Assembly: GCA_963556195.1 (NCBI GenBank) | Contig: OY744517.1 | Span: 85,561,714 to 85,625,713 of the forward strand | DNA length: 64,000 nt | Source of the DNA: Sepiola atlantica | Taxonomy: Eukaryota > Mollusca > Cephalopoda > Sepiida > Sepiolidae | Direction of reading: 5' to 3' | Shown: one piece after another, positions 41,897 through 52,128 of the stretch | Numbering within the stretch: the stretch's first letter is position 1 | Layout of the letters: each line of letters begins with the position of its first letter | Translations under genes and position numbers: made by a program | Notes under the pieces: model-generated | Told to the model about the DNA's origin: nothing | Database searches by the model: none | The model's input: the letters and a program-made list of their open reading frames with translations, nothing else

Positions 41897-42540
41897 GGTC
41901 CCCCGATTTATAAAATCGGGGGACCTATGTTTTGAGGCATTTCCGTCCGTCCGTCCGTCCGTCCGTCCGTCTGTCCGTCCGTCTGTCCGTCCGTCCGTCC
42001 GTCCGGATTTTTCTCCGCAACCATCCATTGAATTTCTCTGAAATTTTGTATGAAATTGTAACTTTGGTCACGTTAGAAAGTGACATTCTCTGATTTTTGA
42101 AAAAAAATCTAGTTAGCCCTCCAGGGGGTCAAAAGGCCCCGAAATGGCAAAAATGACATATTTTGCCCCATAACTTTTCATCCATCCATTCAATTTCTCT
42201 GAAACTTGGCCAAAATGTGGAGGCAATTGTTCCTAATAGAAAATAAGTATCACTGACCTTGAAATAAATCTGGTTCGCGCCCCCAGGGGGTCAAAAGGCC
42301 CCAAAATGGCAAAAAATGACCCTTTTCTATCATAACGTTTGATCCATCCATTCAATTTTTCTGAAACTTGGCCAAAATGTAAGCGGCAATTGTTCTGGAT
42401 AGTAAATGAGCATCAGAAAAATTCTGGTTTGCGCCCCCAGGGGATCAAAGGGAGGTAAAAAATGCCCCAAATTTCCCAAATTTATTGCATTTTACACTCG
42501 CCACATCGAATCACATACAGAGGGGGACCACGCATGCGCG
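41897..42540 (+). mobile_element. GTCY-type non-autonomous element with 3 core repeats
   Basis: Starts with a perfect hairpin (GGTCCCCCGATTT...AAATCGGGGGACC type, 41897-41925), then a (GTCC/GTCT)n tract at 41945-42005. Three tandem units of about 125-135 bp follow, each with 'atccattcaatttctctgaa' and a '(c)ccccagggggtcaaaagg' hairpin. It ends near 'gggggaccacgcatgcgcgg'. The layout resembles mini-me/pearl/HINE repeats; non-coding. Confidence 0.6.
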
Positions 42541-42620
42541 GCTTGTATATATATGATATTATATATATATATATTATATACATATATTATATATATATAT
42601 ATATATTTATTATATTATAT

Positions 42621-42990
42621 AGATAAAAGAAAGAAGAGAGATAAATATGTACGAATGACAAATCTATTTCAACTTCGATTTCCATCTTTAATCTCCTTTC
42701 ACCGGACACCGTATCTATGGACATTCACAAACTGGACAGACTCCATATTTTTACACACACACTCTTACTCTCCATTACTTTATATTTTTCAAATTTTGAA
42801 TTTTGGCTTTTCCACTGCCAATCTATCCATCTATGTAATTCCTCTGATGATAAGATTTTAATCTTTGAAAAGCCTTGGCTTAAGGAAAGAAAATTAAACA
42901 TGTTTTTACCGAGTACACCTTGCATTGAACAATCGAAGTTGCAATAGATTTGTCATTCGCACATATTTATCTCTCTTCTTTCATTTATCT
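42621..42990. mobile_element. 370-bp inverted-repeat cassette 2 with hammerhead
   Basis: 60-bp arms at 42621-42680 ('gaagagagataaatatgtac', 'gaatgacaaatctatttcaa') and 42931-42990 (inverse), three differences. The interior has a hammerhead at 42839-42887, 43 nt before the right arm, the same layout as cassette 1. Lies about 0.9 kb downstream of PLE2. The sequence is unrelated to cassette 1 apart from the architecture. Confidence 0.85.
42839..42887 (+). ncRNA. hammerhead ribozyme
   Basis: Stem I TTCCT (42839-42843) pairs with AGGAA (42883-42887). CUGAUGA is at 42844-42850. Stem II is AAGAU/AUCUU with a UUUA loop, preceded by a U-U mismatch at 10.1/11.1. GAAA is at 42867-42870. Stem III is AAGCC/GGCUU (42870-42881) with a UU loop. 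The cleavage-site base is A at 42882. Every core nucleotide is present. The weak first pair of stem II may lower activity. Confidence 0.75.
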
Positions 42991-43081
42991 GTATGATTGC
43001 TCTATCTCGTATATTGAGCTTAAACCATTTCACTATAGGTTCTATCCTCTAAAAGTATACTTTTAGTTTCATATTTTATTT

Positions 43082-43082
<1 letters not shown>

Positions 43083-43125
<43 letters not shown>
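43083..43125. repeat. (TA)n microsatellite
   Basis: Follows the 'gctctatctcgtatattgag' module (43000) on the right of cassette 2. Confidence 0.95.
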
Positions 43126-43126
<1 letters not shown>

Positions 43127-43143
43127 TAGATAGATATTGATAT

Positions 43144-43398
43144 GAAGAGTTCGAACGCAAGACGCGATAAATGCGATTCGTTTAAATTGATGCCTTAAAC
43201 AATAGAAACACGAATACATTAAATCTAGACTTCGAATGAAAGCTGATTAAAATTGAAATCAAACAGAAATTACTTCGGTATCATTATGTAACACAGGTTT
43301 TTTTGGGTATCGTCGAGTGTTGAAATGCAACACTTTTTGTAGGGACACTTTCGTGATTTTGAAAATGGCGTTTATCGCGTTTTGCATTCCAACTCTTC
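43144..43398. mobile_element. MITE copy 2 (4-bp TSD ATAT)
   Basis: 255 bp, starts GAAGAGTTCGAACGCAAGAC and ends with the inverse; flanked by ATAT at 43140-43143 and 43399-43402. Same family as 342-597. Confidence 0.88.
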
Positions 43399-43402
43399 AT
43401 AT

Positions 43403-44106
43403 ATAAGAGACATAGATAGAAAGAGATGTAAGTTTGAAGGGCTTAGGCATTTAGTTAAAAACTGATTGACAGTTCGTTCCCTTGCATTCATCAGAGCAAA
43501 AATTTAGTCTATGCCTACGCTTTTTAAACTTGGATCTACATTAGCTCTATCACTGCGAGTGATCGTCTCTTGCTCATAAATATAACAACTAATACAGCTG
43601 TGTGTATGTGTATGATTGTGTAAGATCACACCCAGAAATCGAGAGAAAAATACAAAGAGAGAAAAATGATTAATATATAATGAATACAGTCGTAGCCATA
43701 ATGGTGATATGAATCTTTAAAAGTCTCAATAACCATCAATTTTAATTAGTGTTTCCAGTGTGCGGGTTTACAGAAGAAGAGATGCTTCATCAAACAAATG
43801 CAAATACACATGTTGACTTGTCTGCTACGTCAGTTCGGAATTGGTCAATGAAGCAACTCTTGCAAAGGAGGAAGACATTTAAATAATCAGGATAATAAAT
43901 AATAATGATCAAGAAATAATATAAATAAATGGAAAATTGTGTCTTCATAATCAAACTACAATTAATTTTCAGATTTGGCATTTTCGGTCGGACATGGAGG
44001 AGAAGTTCTTAACATGAAGTGATTCTCGGTTTTATGAAAACTAATAAATGCCCAACAATTTTCCTGGTTGGTTAGGAATTCTTATTTATCCAGAAAGTTA
44101 ATCTTA
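43403..44106. other. no gene recognised
   Basis: AT-rich, nothing assigned. Confidence 0.4.
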
Positions 44107-44140
<34 letters not shown>

Positions 44141-44141
44141 A

Positions 44142-44200
<59 letters not shown>

Positions 44201-44220
44201 CGCTGTCTCCCTCTCTCTCA
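44107..44220. repeat. (CT)n microsatellite
   Basis: CTCTCT with periodic A (ctctctat), ending in a short (CA)n. Confidence 0.95.
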
Positions 44221-44229
44221 CACACACAC

Positions 44230-44827
44230 AAATGGTTTCAACTTGAGATATTTGGGGAAAAGATGTAAAAATAGAACAAGAACAAGGTGTCCATTCAATC
44301 TGAGTGCTTCACAATAAAAATGCGATTTTAAACTTGACATTTTGCAAAGTGGTCTTTTTTTACAGGTGGGGGATTCAATGCAATATGCTGTAGTGTAATT
44401 TAAACTTTATTTTAAATGTTTAATGCATTTATTCTGTACATCTAACAGATAAAACTATTTGTGAGATTTAAAAAAATTGGACCTAAATAGCATTTAAGCT
44501 GACATATAAAACTTTGATTCTGACTAGCTATTTTCCTTTCTTATTATTGTATTATGTTATTGGCATTACAATAATGTACTTCGCTACAGTTTATTAAAAA
44601 ATATATGTAATCCCATCCAGACAACTGACAATATTGAAACATTTTTCAATTTTGACGGTAAAATAAAAAAACCTGCTTGCATTGCTAATAAAAAATGAAA
44701 TTCATCGGTGATCTATTTACGTTAGCAAACAAACATTTTTTTAAATTTTCCTAATAACATAATATCCGATTCTTTTAATACAATTACTTTACTATCATGA
44801 TAGTAGGTCACAAACTTTCGTTCATAA
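44230..44827. other. no gene recognised
   Basis: AT-rich; last bases form the Gypsy target site (CAAAT at 44828-44832). Confidence 0.4.
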
Positions 44828-44832
44828 CAAAT

Positions 44833-45167
44833 TGTGGTCAATCCGTGAAGACAAATGTGTAAAAAAATCTGGTGGCAAACCACAGTGGTTTATCTTTCTC
44901 AACGTCCAATCGGTAAGCAACAGTTCAAGAACAATTCTTTGTACTTCAGTCTCCTCTTTCAACCTCACTCTGCTCTCCCTACCGCTCTTCACCAGCTCAA
45001 TGAAAAGAGTACCGTTTTTGTACTACTTTTTGCCCCACCTATGCAAATTGACTGTCAACCAGAGCCATCTAGCTTTCAAATTCTTCAAACAGCCAATTTG
45101 CAAAGGGGGACAACTCAAACAACACTTTCTGGATCCATTCCTGGCTGGGGTAACTTTGCTAACCACA
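44833..45167 (-). repeat. 3' LTR of the Gypsy element (335 bp)
   Basis: Minus strand TGTGGTTAGC ... GATTGACCACA. About 99% identical to the 5' LTR (one A-run indel, three substitutions). Preceded by a polypurine tract AAGGGGGCG. Confidence 0.95.
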
Positions 45168-45197
45168 CGCCCCCTTGATCTACACGATCATCACTAG

Positions 45198-46304
45198 TCA
45201 GCCCATCACGTAGTCGCTCGACCAACATGGCGGGCGTCTCTCTCGCTGCGATCTCCGCGGTGCCTCTTCGTTAACGTCGCGACTTGGCTCGACGTCGCAG
45301 TCTTCTTCCTCTGATGACACCACTGCCGGCCGCACATCAAGGATGTGTCGAGGGATGCCGTTGATGGATACATTGTTCGGGGACTGGAAACTTGTCACAA
45401 TGCCCCTCCCCCAGCGTGTGGTAGAGCGAGCGTCAGGCGGTTTGATCCACACTTCCTCTCCCACTCACACAGACGCTTGCTTCTCCCCTTCCTCCGTGGC
45501 TACGGGCGCAGTTTGGGGATCCCGCCACTCGTACTTGAAGACTGCCCTCTGCGGCACTGACTCCACTTTTTGCCTTGACTTTGGAGTCATATTATACCAG
45601 AAAACAGCTTCTGGTGGTGAAATCTGGCCCCTTTCAGCTACAGCCTTGATGGTCCTGTGATGCCGCTCCACAATTCCGTTTCCGCCTGGTCTATATGCAG
45701 CCCTGAAATAGCGCTGCACTCCCCACTTATCCAACACATTCTTCAGGGCTGCTGAGCGAAAGGCAGTTCCATTGTCCATTAGCACTTCCGTCACTGGACC
45801 CCTCTCCAAAAACACCTCTTCCAGGACCTTTGCAATCTCAGCTGCATTTTTTGCCTTGATCTATCTCCAAATGGCCACTTTTCCAGGTCCACAGTCGACC
45901 ATTGACAGGTACGGCCTCTGTCGATAGTGCGTCACGTCTATCGCCAACCTGCTCCAGTTCTCTGTCACCTGAACCTCACCACCTTCGTGTCTACTTGGCG
46001 CAGGGTCGACTGATTGACACTGGTGGCATCTCTCAACCACTGTCCTGACGGCCTCCTTTGTGATTCTGGGGTCCACCTTCCTGGCCAAGAACAAGGTTCT
46101 ATCCACTCCGAAATGGTGCATGTCATGCAAATCCTTCGGAGTGTCTTCAGCCAAGCCACATATTGCAGCAGCCGCCTCATTCGGTGCCTTTAGCCAGGTC
46201 TTCCTCACCCTTGCCATCACATCTGCTCTGTTCTTCACTGAGGGAACGATACTGATCCTGAGTTGAAGATCAAATTCCCTAATCAGCTCCCTTAACGTCA
46301 TCAA
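45198..46304 (-). pseudogene. Gypsy integrase, interrupted by two in-frame stops
   Basis: Continues the pol frame after the TGA at 46305-46307. Zinc-binding domain: HHFGVDRTLFLARKVDPRIT ... CHQCQS. Core: AIDVTHYRQRPYLSMVD (first D), LMDNGTAFRSAAL (second D), GGNGIVERHH (E). C-terminal part: VWIKPPDARSTTRWGRGIVT and a basic tail ending WSSDYVMG. A TAG near 45861 sits between the first and second catalytic aspartates and a TGA near 45465 precedes the C-terminal part. No frameshift anywhere: only these point changes separate it from an open frame. Confidence 0.9.
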
Positions 46305-48050
46305 TCAACGCTTCACGAGCATCTCGGCGGCGCCTTTCGTCTTCACCCTCCTTTCTCCTGTAGCTTCGGACTGGACCCAAGAGAACACAGTGGCTGAGTC
46401 GGTCCTCACCTCAACATTCTGTAGCCCCCATTTCAAGGCTAAGTTGATGCCCTTCATAACCGCATCCAGTTCCGCCACATTTATGTGAGCCACGTCGTCC
46501 TTCTTCCGCAACCAAGCAGCATCTTCTGCAATGACACCACCTATCTCCAAGGTGACCCCCACTGCTATACTGCTTGCATCACACCACACAACACCTTCTG
46601 CACTATTGGGTACGTGCCAAACACCTCTCACTGGATCCTCCCTTTTCACCTCTTCAATAATCTCTCTCATAATGTCCACAGTCTCTTTATCAACTCCATC
46701 CTCCCACTTCGCTCCACTAGCTCGCCTTTTGATGTAACTACATGCAGTCCGTAGCCATCCTGCAATCGGGTAATGACCCACCAGTCTTCCGCATATCGAG
46801 AAGAGTTCCCGCCTGCTCATTTTTTCAGACATCTCCGGGATTTCATTTCCCCTCCGGAACACTAACCTTCCTATTTGGTCCTTCCTTAGCTGGAGCCCTA
46901 ATGCCGCTCCCCCCTCCAACGATTCCGGGCGTTTTGTGATCAGCCCAATACCGTTGAGGTGCTCTACTACGTCCTTTGCAGTTGCTACCGTCTCATCCAC
47001 CATGATGTCATCAATGTAGGAACTGGTGGCTCTTCTGACTGCATCCTCCTTGCTTAGCACCGTTTTGAGGATCGCCGCCATGATCTTTGGTGCAGAATTC
47101 AGGCCAAACCCTAACCTAGTTAGGCAGTATGTTTGGCCTTTGTATCCGACCAGCTGGTACTTCCAGAATTCCTGCGAAATGTGGATCTGTAGGTATGCAG
47201 ATTTTAAATCCACAATCGCCGCAGCCTTCTGCATCTGCCTCCACTCTCGCATGGTCTCTCCGCACACGTCCATCACATCGCCTCCCGTGTGACATGCAAC
47301 GTATACGTTCAGTTCCCTGAAGTCCAGTACTGGCCGAACCTTTTGCTTTGTGGGCTGAACAACCGCCATTAACGGCAGCACGCCTTCCACCTTCTCCTTC
47401 CATGGTCTTAAAATCCCTTCTGAGATCCAACGGTCCACCTCCTTCTCAAATTCAATTCTTACGCCTCCTCGCAACGTATGCTCGTAGCATTCCACTCTGT
47501 TGTTCAGTACGGGAGGTTCTCCCTTCCATACCCACTTAACTGTCCATTTCTCACCATCAAAGTGTGCAGAGAAATCTTGGTCCTCTATCATGCAACTTTT
47601 GTCTGACCCGGCCGTTCCTGTTCCTCTGTCACCTTTTTCGGATCGCACACCTGCATCCCCTTGATGTCCTCCAAATCTCACAGTGTTCCTATGTACTGTG
47701 ACGCCCCCTAGTCGAGCAATTGCGTCCATCCCTAGCACCACATCGACGCCCGTGACAATTTTGTTAATAACAATCGCCTGGATTGTTAGCGACATCCTAC
47801 ATACCATCATCCGAACGACACTTGTGCCATTGCACTTCACCTCTCTGCCATCAACTGCCGTAATGCTGCTGGTCCCACTGCATGTGTCAACCATGTCTTT
47901 GGTGACAAGTGTTGAAGTACAGCCCGTGTCGACAAGGGCCTTTGCACTTCGCCCATTCAAGGTCACCTCTACTTGTGGGGACGTACCCTGAAGCGCCTTC
48001 ATCGAATAAGTGGGGTAGCTACCGGCGCAGTGGCTCCCCCCTGTCCGTTT
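46305..48050 (-). CDS. Gypsy pol: protease, reverse transcriptase, RNase H
   Basis: The open frame runs from 48191 (628 codons), but its first 50 or so residues shadow gag; translation probably enters by -1 frameshift near 48050. Aspartic protease VDTG (87-90) with flap-side GMD (154-156). RT: PVLDFRELN (287-295), VDLKSAY (327-333), LGFGLNSAPKIM (360-371), catalytic YIDD (392-395). RNase H: D538 (WCDASS), E574 (VAELD), D598 (RTDSA). Protease frees the mature proteins; RT and RNase H make the cDNA in the particle. All catalytic residues are present. Ends at an in-frame TGA before integrase. Confidence 0.93.
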   Translation of the reverse strand, partial: KRTGGSHCAGSYPTYSMKALQGTSPQVEVTLNGRSAKALVDTGCTSTLVTKDMVDTCSGTSSITAVDGREVKCNGTSVVRMMVCRMSLTIQAIVINKIVTGVDVVLGMDAIARLGGVTVHRNTVRFGGHQGDAGVRSEKGDRGTGTAGSDKSCMIEDQDFSAHFDGEKWTVKWVWKGEPPVLNNRVECYEHTLRGGVRIEFEKEVDRWISEGILRPWKEKVEGVLPLMAVVQPTKQKVRPVLDFRELNVYVACHTGGDVMDVCGETMREWRQMQKAAAIVDLKSAYLQIHISQEFWKYQLVGYKGQTYCLTRLGFGLNSAPKIMAAILKTVLSKEDAVRRATSSYIDDIMVDETVATAKDVVEHLNGIGLITKRPESLEGGAALGLQLRKDQIGRLVFRRGNEIPEMSEKMSRRELFSICGRLVGHYPIAGWLRTACSYIKRRASGAKWEDGVDKETVDIMREIIEEVKREDPVRGVWHVPNSAEGVVWCDASSIAVGVTLEIGGVIAEDAAWLRKKDDVAHINVAELDAVMKGINLALKWGLQNVEVRTDSATVFSWVQSEATGERRVKTKGAAEMLVKR

Positions 48051-48766
48051 CCTTGGGGACAGAATCTGCTGATGTGGCCGACTTTCCCACAGCGGTAACA
48101 CGTGACTTCCGGCTTCGGCTCCCTGCACTCCCTCGCCATATGCGGGCCTTGGCATCGGTAGCATCTGCCAGCGAACCTGGGTCTCTGCCACAGCCCTCTC
48201 GGCTCTTCGTCCTTCACAATCTCCTGCTGCAGTTTGCTTCGTTGAATGACAGCTACGCTTCCCTGCTCACGCTCTTTTTGCCTGGCCAGCACCCTAGCCT
48301 GTGTAATCAACTCTGCCACCTCCATGATATTTACACCAGGCAGTTGCTGCAGAGCTATGGAAATATGGTCTGGGAAGCCATTTATGAAGGCCATCTTAAC
48401 CATCTGTTTACAGCCTCCTCCATTGAATCCTGCTAGTCCTGCCGACCTCCGGATGTTGTTGGCGCAAACATCGACAGACTCTCCGGTCCACACCATACGG
48501 CTTAGTTTGCCATATGCCACAAATGATCCTTCAGCAAAGGCTTCCTTCAACTTTTCTTTAATGGTGTCTGCAGATAGCCGATCCTCCTCTCGCATCTCCA
48601 GATATAGGGCCAGAGCATCACCATCAAGATACAGCAGTATCAAGCTGGCTACATCCGCGATGTCCTGCAACTTAGCGACAAGTTTAACCTTGCTCAGCCA
48701 GGCTACAACATCCCCCTCTCCAGAGAACGTCTTCAGCATTTCACTGCTGATCCTCTTTCCTGCCAT
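47999..48766 (-). CDS. Gypsy gag with two CCHC zinc knuckles
   Basis: 255 residues, ATG at 48766 only 19 nt inside the 5' LTR. An N-terminal capsid-like helical region (MLKTFSGEGDVVAWLSKVKL ... IKEKLKEAF) leads to two zinc knuckles near the C-terminus: CYRCQGPHMAREC and CYRCGKVGHISRFC, which bind the genomic RNA. Assembles the particle. It overlaps pol, which is in the -1 frame; a G-GGG-GGA heptamer near 48040 is a candidate slip site. Intact. Confidence 0.92.
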   Translation of the reverse strand: MAGKRISSEMLKTFSGEGDVVAWLSKVKLVAKLQDIADVASLILLYLDGDALALYLEMREEDRLSADTIKEKLKEAFAEGSFVAYGKLSRMVWTGESVDVCANNIRRSAGLAGFNGGGCKQMVKMAFINGFPDHISIALQQLPGVNIMEVAELITQARVLARQKEREQGSVAVIQRSKLQQEIVKDEEPRGLWQRPRFAGRCYRCQGPHMARECREPKPEVTCYRCGKVGHISRFCPQGNGQGGATAPVATPLIR

Positions 48767-48785
48767 AGTTACTGCCGAAATAGCT

Positions 48786-49121
48786 TGTGGTCAATCCGTG
48801 AAGACAAATGTGTAAAAAAAATCTGGTGGCAAACCACAGTGGTTTATCTTTCTCAACGTCCAATCGGTAAGCAACAGTTCAAGAACAATTCTTTGTACTT
48901 CAGTCTCCTCTTTCAACCTCACTCTGCTCTCCCTACCGCTCTTCACCAGCTCAATGAAAAGAGTACCGTTTTTGTACTACTTTTTGCCCCACCTATGCAA
49001 ATTGACTGTCAACCAGAGCCATCTAGCTTTCAAATTCTCCAAACAGCCAATTTGCAAAAGGGGACAACTCAAACCACACTTTCTGGATCCATTCCTGGCT
49101 GGGGTAACTTTGCTAACCACA
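48786..49121 (-). repeat. 5' LTR of the Gypsy element (336 bp)
   Basis: Carries promoter and polyadenylation functions for the element. Followed by TSD CAAAT. The 19 nt between its end and the gag ATG do not start with the usual TGG primer site. Confidence 0.95.
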
Positions 49122-49126
49122 CAAAT

Positions 49127-49857
49127 ATTTAAACTAATGCTTTTCTGTAATGAGGTAAGCGACATTACTTACTAATGGCTGCACACTGTCTTCTTTTTTA
49201 CAACACACCATACCATTATATATTACTCCATCTTTAAATCTAGATTTAATTCCGATTTTCAGATGTAAAAAGATAACACCTTTTTATAAATAAGGTGCAT
49301 TGGTATATTTAAACAGAACTAATTTTTTTTCCTCAGTCGACTATATCGTACCTACGACTATAATTATTTTTGTTAATATAATTTACGCAAATTGCAACTT
49401 TTCTTCGTATTTATTTTTAAAAAGATAACACATCATTTTTTAAATAGACTGCTAATTCGGATTTTGCCGCGTATTATTTATAAAATATTGCCGGCGTTAG
49501 TTTACACTGACTTCGATGTTTACAGGAATTTTTTTTAATAAAAAATAGGCAATGAAACGACGGCTATTAATATCTAATTATTTATATATTTAAGAGTTTA
49601 AAAGACGAGTTATGAACATAGAGCAAGTAAAAGTAATCCCAGGCCACGCTTGGGCCGAACTGCTACTTGGGTATATTAATATACACTTCCCAGAGATTAT
49701 CGGCTACTACGAATGGCATCGGCAGAAGGTCAGAGAGTAAAACGGCTAAAACACTGTGAATATTGAACAACCAAGTTGAAGACAATTGTTCAAAACATAA
49801 ATAATTTTATTAACAGGAATAACTTATCTCAGAAATGTCGTCAAATACTAGTTGTTT
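49127..49857. other. no gene recognised
   Basis: AT-rich sequence right of the Gypsy element. Nothing assigned. Confidence 0.4.
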
Positions 49858-50215
49858 TGTTTTATGGCATTTCGACTCTTTTGGGGTTCTTATTTACTTG
49901 CCTCTCCACGATGGCAGAGTTAGACACAAGGTCAATTTTTAATATGGGGAAAATACAGCTCCACAAAAAGGGGTACCCTGGATTGGGACAAAAATTAAAA
50001 TCACCTAAGTCTATAAGGACCATTTCTTCACTGACCAAAGACAACACAGATGAAGTGTAATATCTGTTCAAATACTATACGTTGCTCTTAGCCTAAAGTA
50101 TTTTTACTATTTTGAGGTCATTTAATACTAAATCCAATCAATTTACTTACAGCTTTTATGCATCAATTCTTCTTTATATCTTTAAATATGCATTCATAAT
50201 GTTGGCTTTTGATAT
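49858..50215 (+). repeat. remnants of the 'gcatatcaaccc' repeat
   Basis: 'ttttatggcatttcgactct' and 'atttaatactaaatccaatc' ... 'tttatgcatcaattcttctt' are degraded parts of the family at 19455. The 50215-50764 flank shows nothing assigned. Confidence 0.5.
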
Positions 50216-50764
50216 AGAAGTAAAGCGACTTCTTATTTTGCCATCTTATTTACATATGTGTTTGTGATGTGCACAGACACTATGTAAATTAGATGGTCAC
50301 ACTCACAATAATGAGTCACCCTTTCTCTCTTTAAATGCGTACTGAGAAATCAAGAATTATTAGAGATTGATTGGATCAACATAGATTGAGAGGTAGTGAG
50401 AGAAATACATAGATAACTAAGGGACAGATGGTTGACTTGTTCAGATAATTATAAATTACGGCTAATTAGAACAATTAAAACAGAATAGTTTTACAAACAT
50501 AACCCAATCGCAAAACTAAGGTATATTTTAGTCACCAATCGTTTTCTTAGCGATCTATATATTACTCTCACTCTATGTTGATTCAACCACTCTCTAATAT
50601 TTAATAATGTCTCTGTGAGCATTTAGAGAAAAAGTGTCACTCGTTGCCATCTAATTTACATGTGTCTGTCTGTGCGCACCAGAGACACGTGTGTAAATTA
50701 GATTGAAAAATACTAAGTCTCTTTACTACTATATAAGAATGATAAAGAATAATAATACTTCCAT

Positions 50765-50929
50765 ATACTAATAATAATAATAATAATAATGATGATGATA
50801 ATAATAATAATGATAATAATAATAATGATAATAATAATTATGATGATAATAATAATCATAATGATAATAATAATAATGATGATGATAATAATAATAATAA
50901 AAATAATAATAATAATGATAATAATAATG

Positions 50930-50963
<34 letters not shown>

Positions 50964-51000
50964 TGATAATAATAATAGTAATGATAATAATAATGATAAC

Positions 51001-51065
<65 letters not shown>

Positions 51066-51317
51066 TGATAATAATAATAATGATAATAATAATAATGATG
51101 ATAATAATAATAACAATGATAATAATGATAATAATAAATATTATAATAATAATAATGATGATGATAATAATAATAATAATAATGATAATAATAATAATAA
51201 TAATAATAATGATAATAATAATAATAATAATAATAATGATTATGATAATAATAATAATAATTATAATAATAATAATAATAATAATGATAATAATAATAAT
51301 GATAACAATAATAATGA
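50765..51317. repeat. (AAT)n long microsatellite, about 550 bp
   Basis: AAT units with scattered GAT/AAC/TAT variants. Gives meaningless poly-I/M frames on both strands. A short (AAT)n resumes at 52129-52150. Confidence 0.97.
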
Positions 51318-52128
51318 TCAAAACAGCTGCAATCTTAAGGAAAATCCTCGAATGCAGAAACTAACACACATAAGCTACAAAGGCTAACCAGTCCCAAGGA
51401 ATTTACAACGGAGAAAACAAAACCACACGAAGAACACCACAACAAGAGCCAAGGAACAGAAACTGCAAGAAACAGCACTTCATAATCTCCCCCACCCCCC
51501 CACCCAATAAATTACACCGGCCTCAGCTATGACTACACAAAAATGAACCAAGAAACAGAAATTACAAGAAACACTATAAGCTCCTCCCTTTCCCCCCAAA
51601 AAAAAAATGAAAAAGAATTTTTTTTTTTAAATAAGGAAAAAGAAAAAGAAAAAAAAATAAGGAATTGAAAGGAAAAAATTTAAAAATTAAAAAAAATTTT
51701 TTTTTAATTTAATTTAATTTTATTTATTTATTTAAAATTAATTTAAAGAAATACTATTTTATTTATTTATTTATTTTTTAACTGGTGCCGGCCTAGGCTG
51801 ACACCAGACAACATATTTGTAGAGGGTCAAGGAGGATGAAAAGACCGAGTTGGGACAGCACAAACCAGACCTCCACTGGAAAAGTGCAGAGAGTGCTGGG
51901 ACCTTGGGGAGGTTTATTGCCACCCAAATCCCAGAGAAGACCAATTGTCCTTACCAGCGAGAAATCAATGGTAAGAGGCTGTTGCGATACCGCATCGTTA
52001 TCGAAAAGAGGTGAAGAATACTGGAAATCTGGGTAGGCTTGTTGTCACTCAGACTCCAGGAAATACCACTGGTTTTTGTCGGTGAGCAATCACTGACAAT
52101 GATCTGTGTGAGAACTCCTAGTGAGTAC
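51318..52128 (+). mobile_element. insertion inside (AAT)n; possible R4/Dong-type LINE 3' end
   Basis: Starts with a short open end KTAAILRKILECRN and a stop, similar to the last residues of restriction-like-endonuclease LINEs (compare GTANILKRPLG at 61023). About 760 nt of non-coding A-rich 3' UTR-like sequence follows, then AAT repeats again. R4-clade Dong elements are known to insert in TAA repeats. The coding evidence is only about 15 residues. Confidence 0.35.

Larger units (their letters stand above)
44833..49121 (-). mobile_element. full-length Ty3/Gypsy-order LTR retrotransposon, 4289 bp
   Basis: Two 335/336-bp LTRs with TG...CA ends, a 5-bp target duplication CAAAT (44828-44832, 49122-49126), gag with zinc knuckles, and pol in protease-RT-RNase H-integrase order, which defines Ty3/Gypsy. 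The LTRs are nearly identical, so the insertion is recent. No env. Three in-frame stops in pol make this copy non-autonomous. Confidence 0.95.

Noticed and set aside
44832..45197. 121- and 107-codon plus-strand frames in the LTRs
   Set aside because: They lie inside the LTRs (both copies show them) and have no protein features.
47909..48815. Plus-strand open frames of 175-189 codons opposite the Gypsy gag
   Set aside because: They are antisense shadows of GC-richer, clearly coding gag/pol sequence.
50713..51364. Long open frames of poly-isoleucine/methionine/leucine on both strands
   Set aside because: They are translations of the (AAT)n microsatellite. The same applies to YIYIYI frames over (TA)n at 38595-38733, 39521-39594 and elsewhere.
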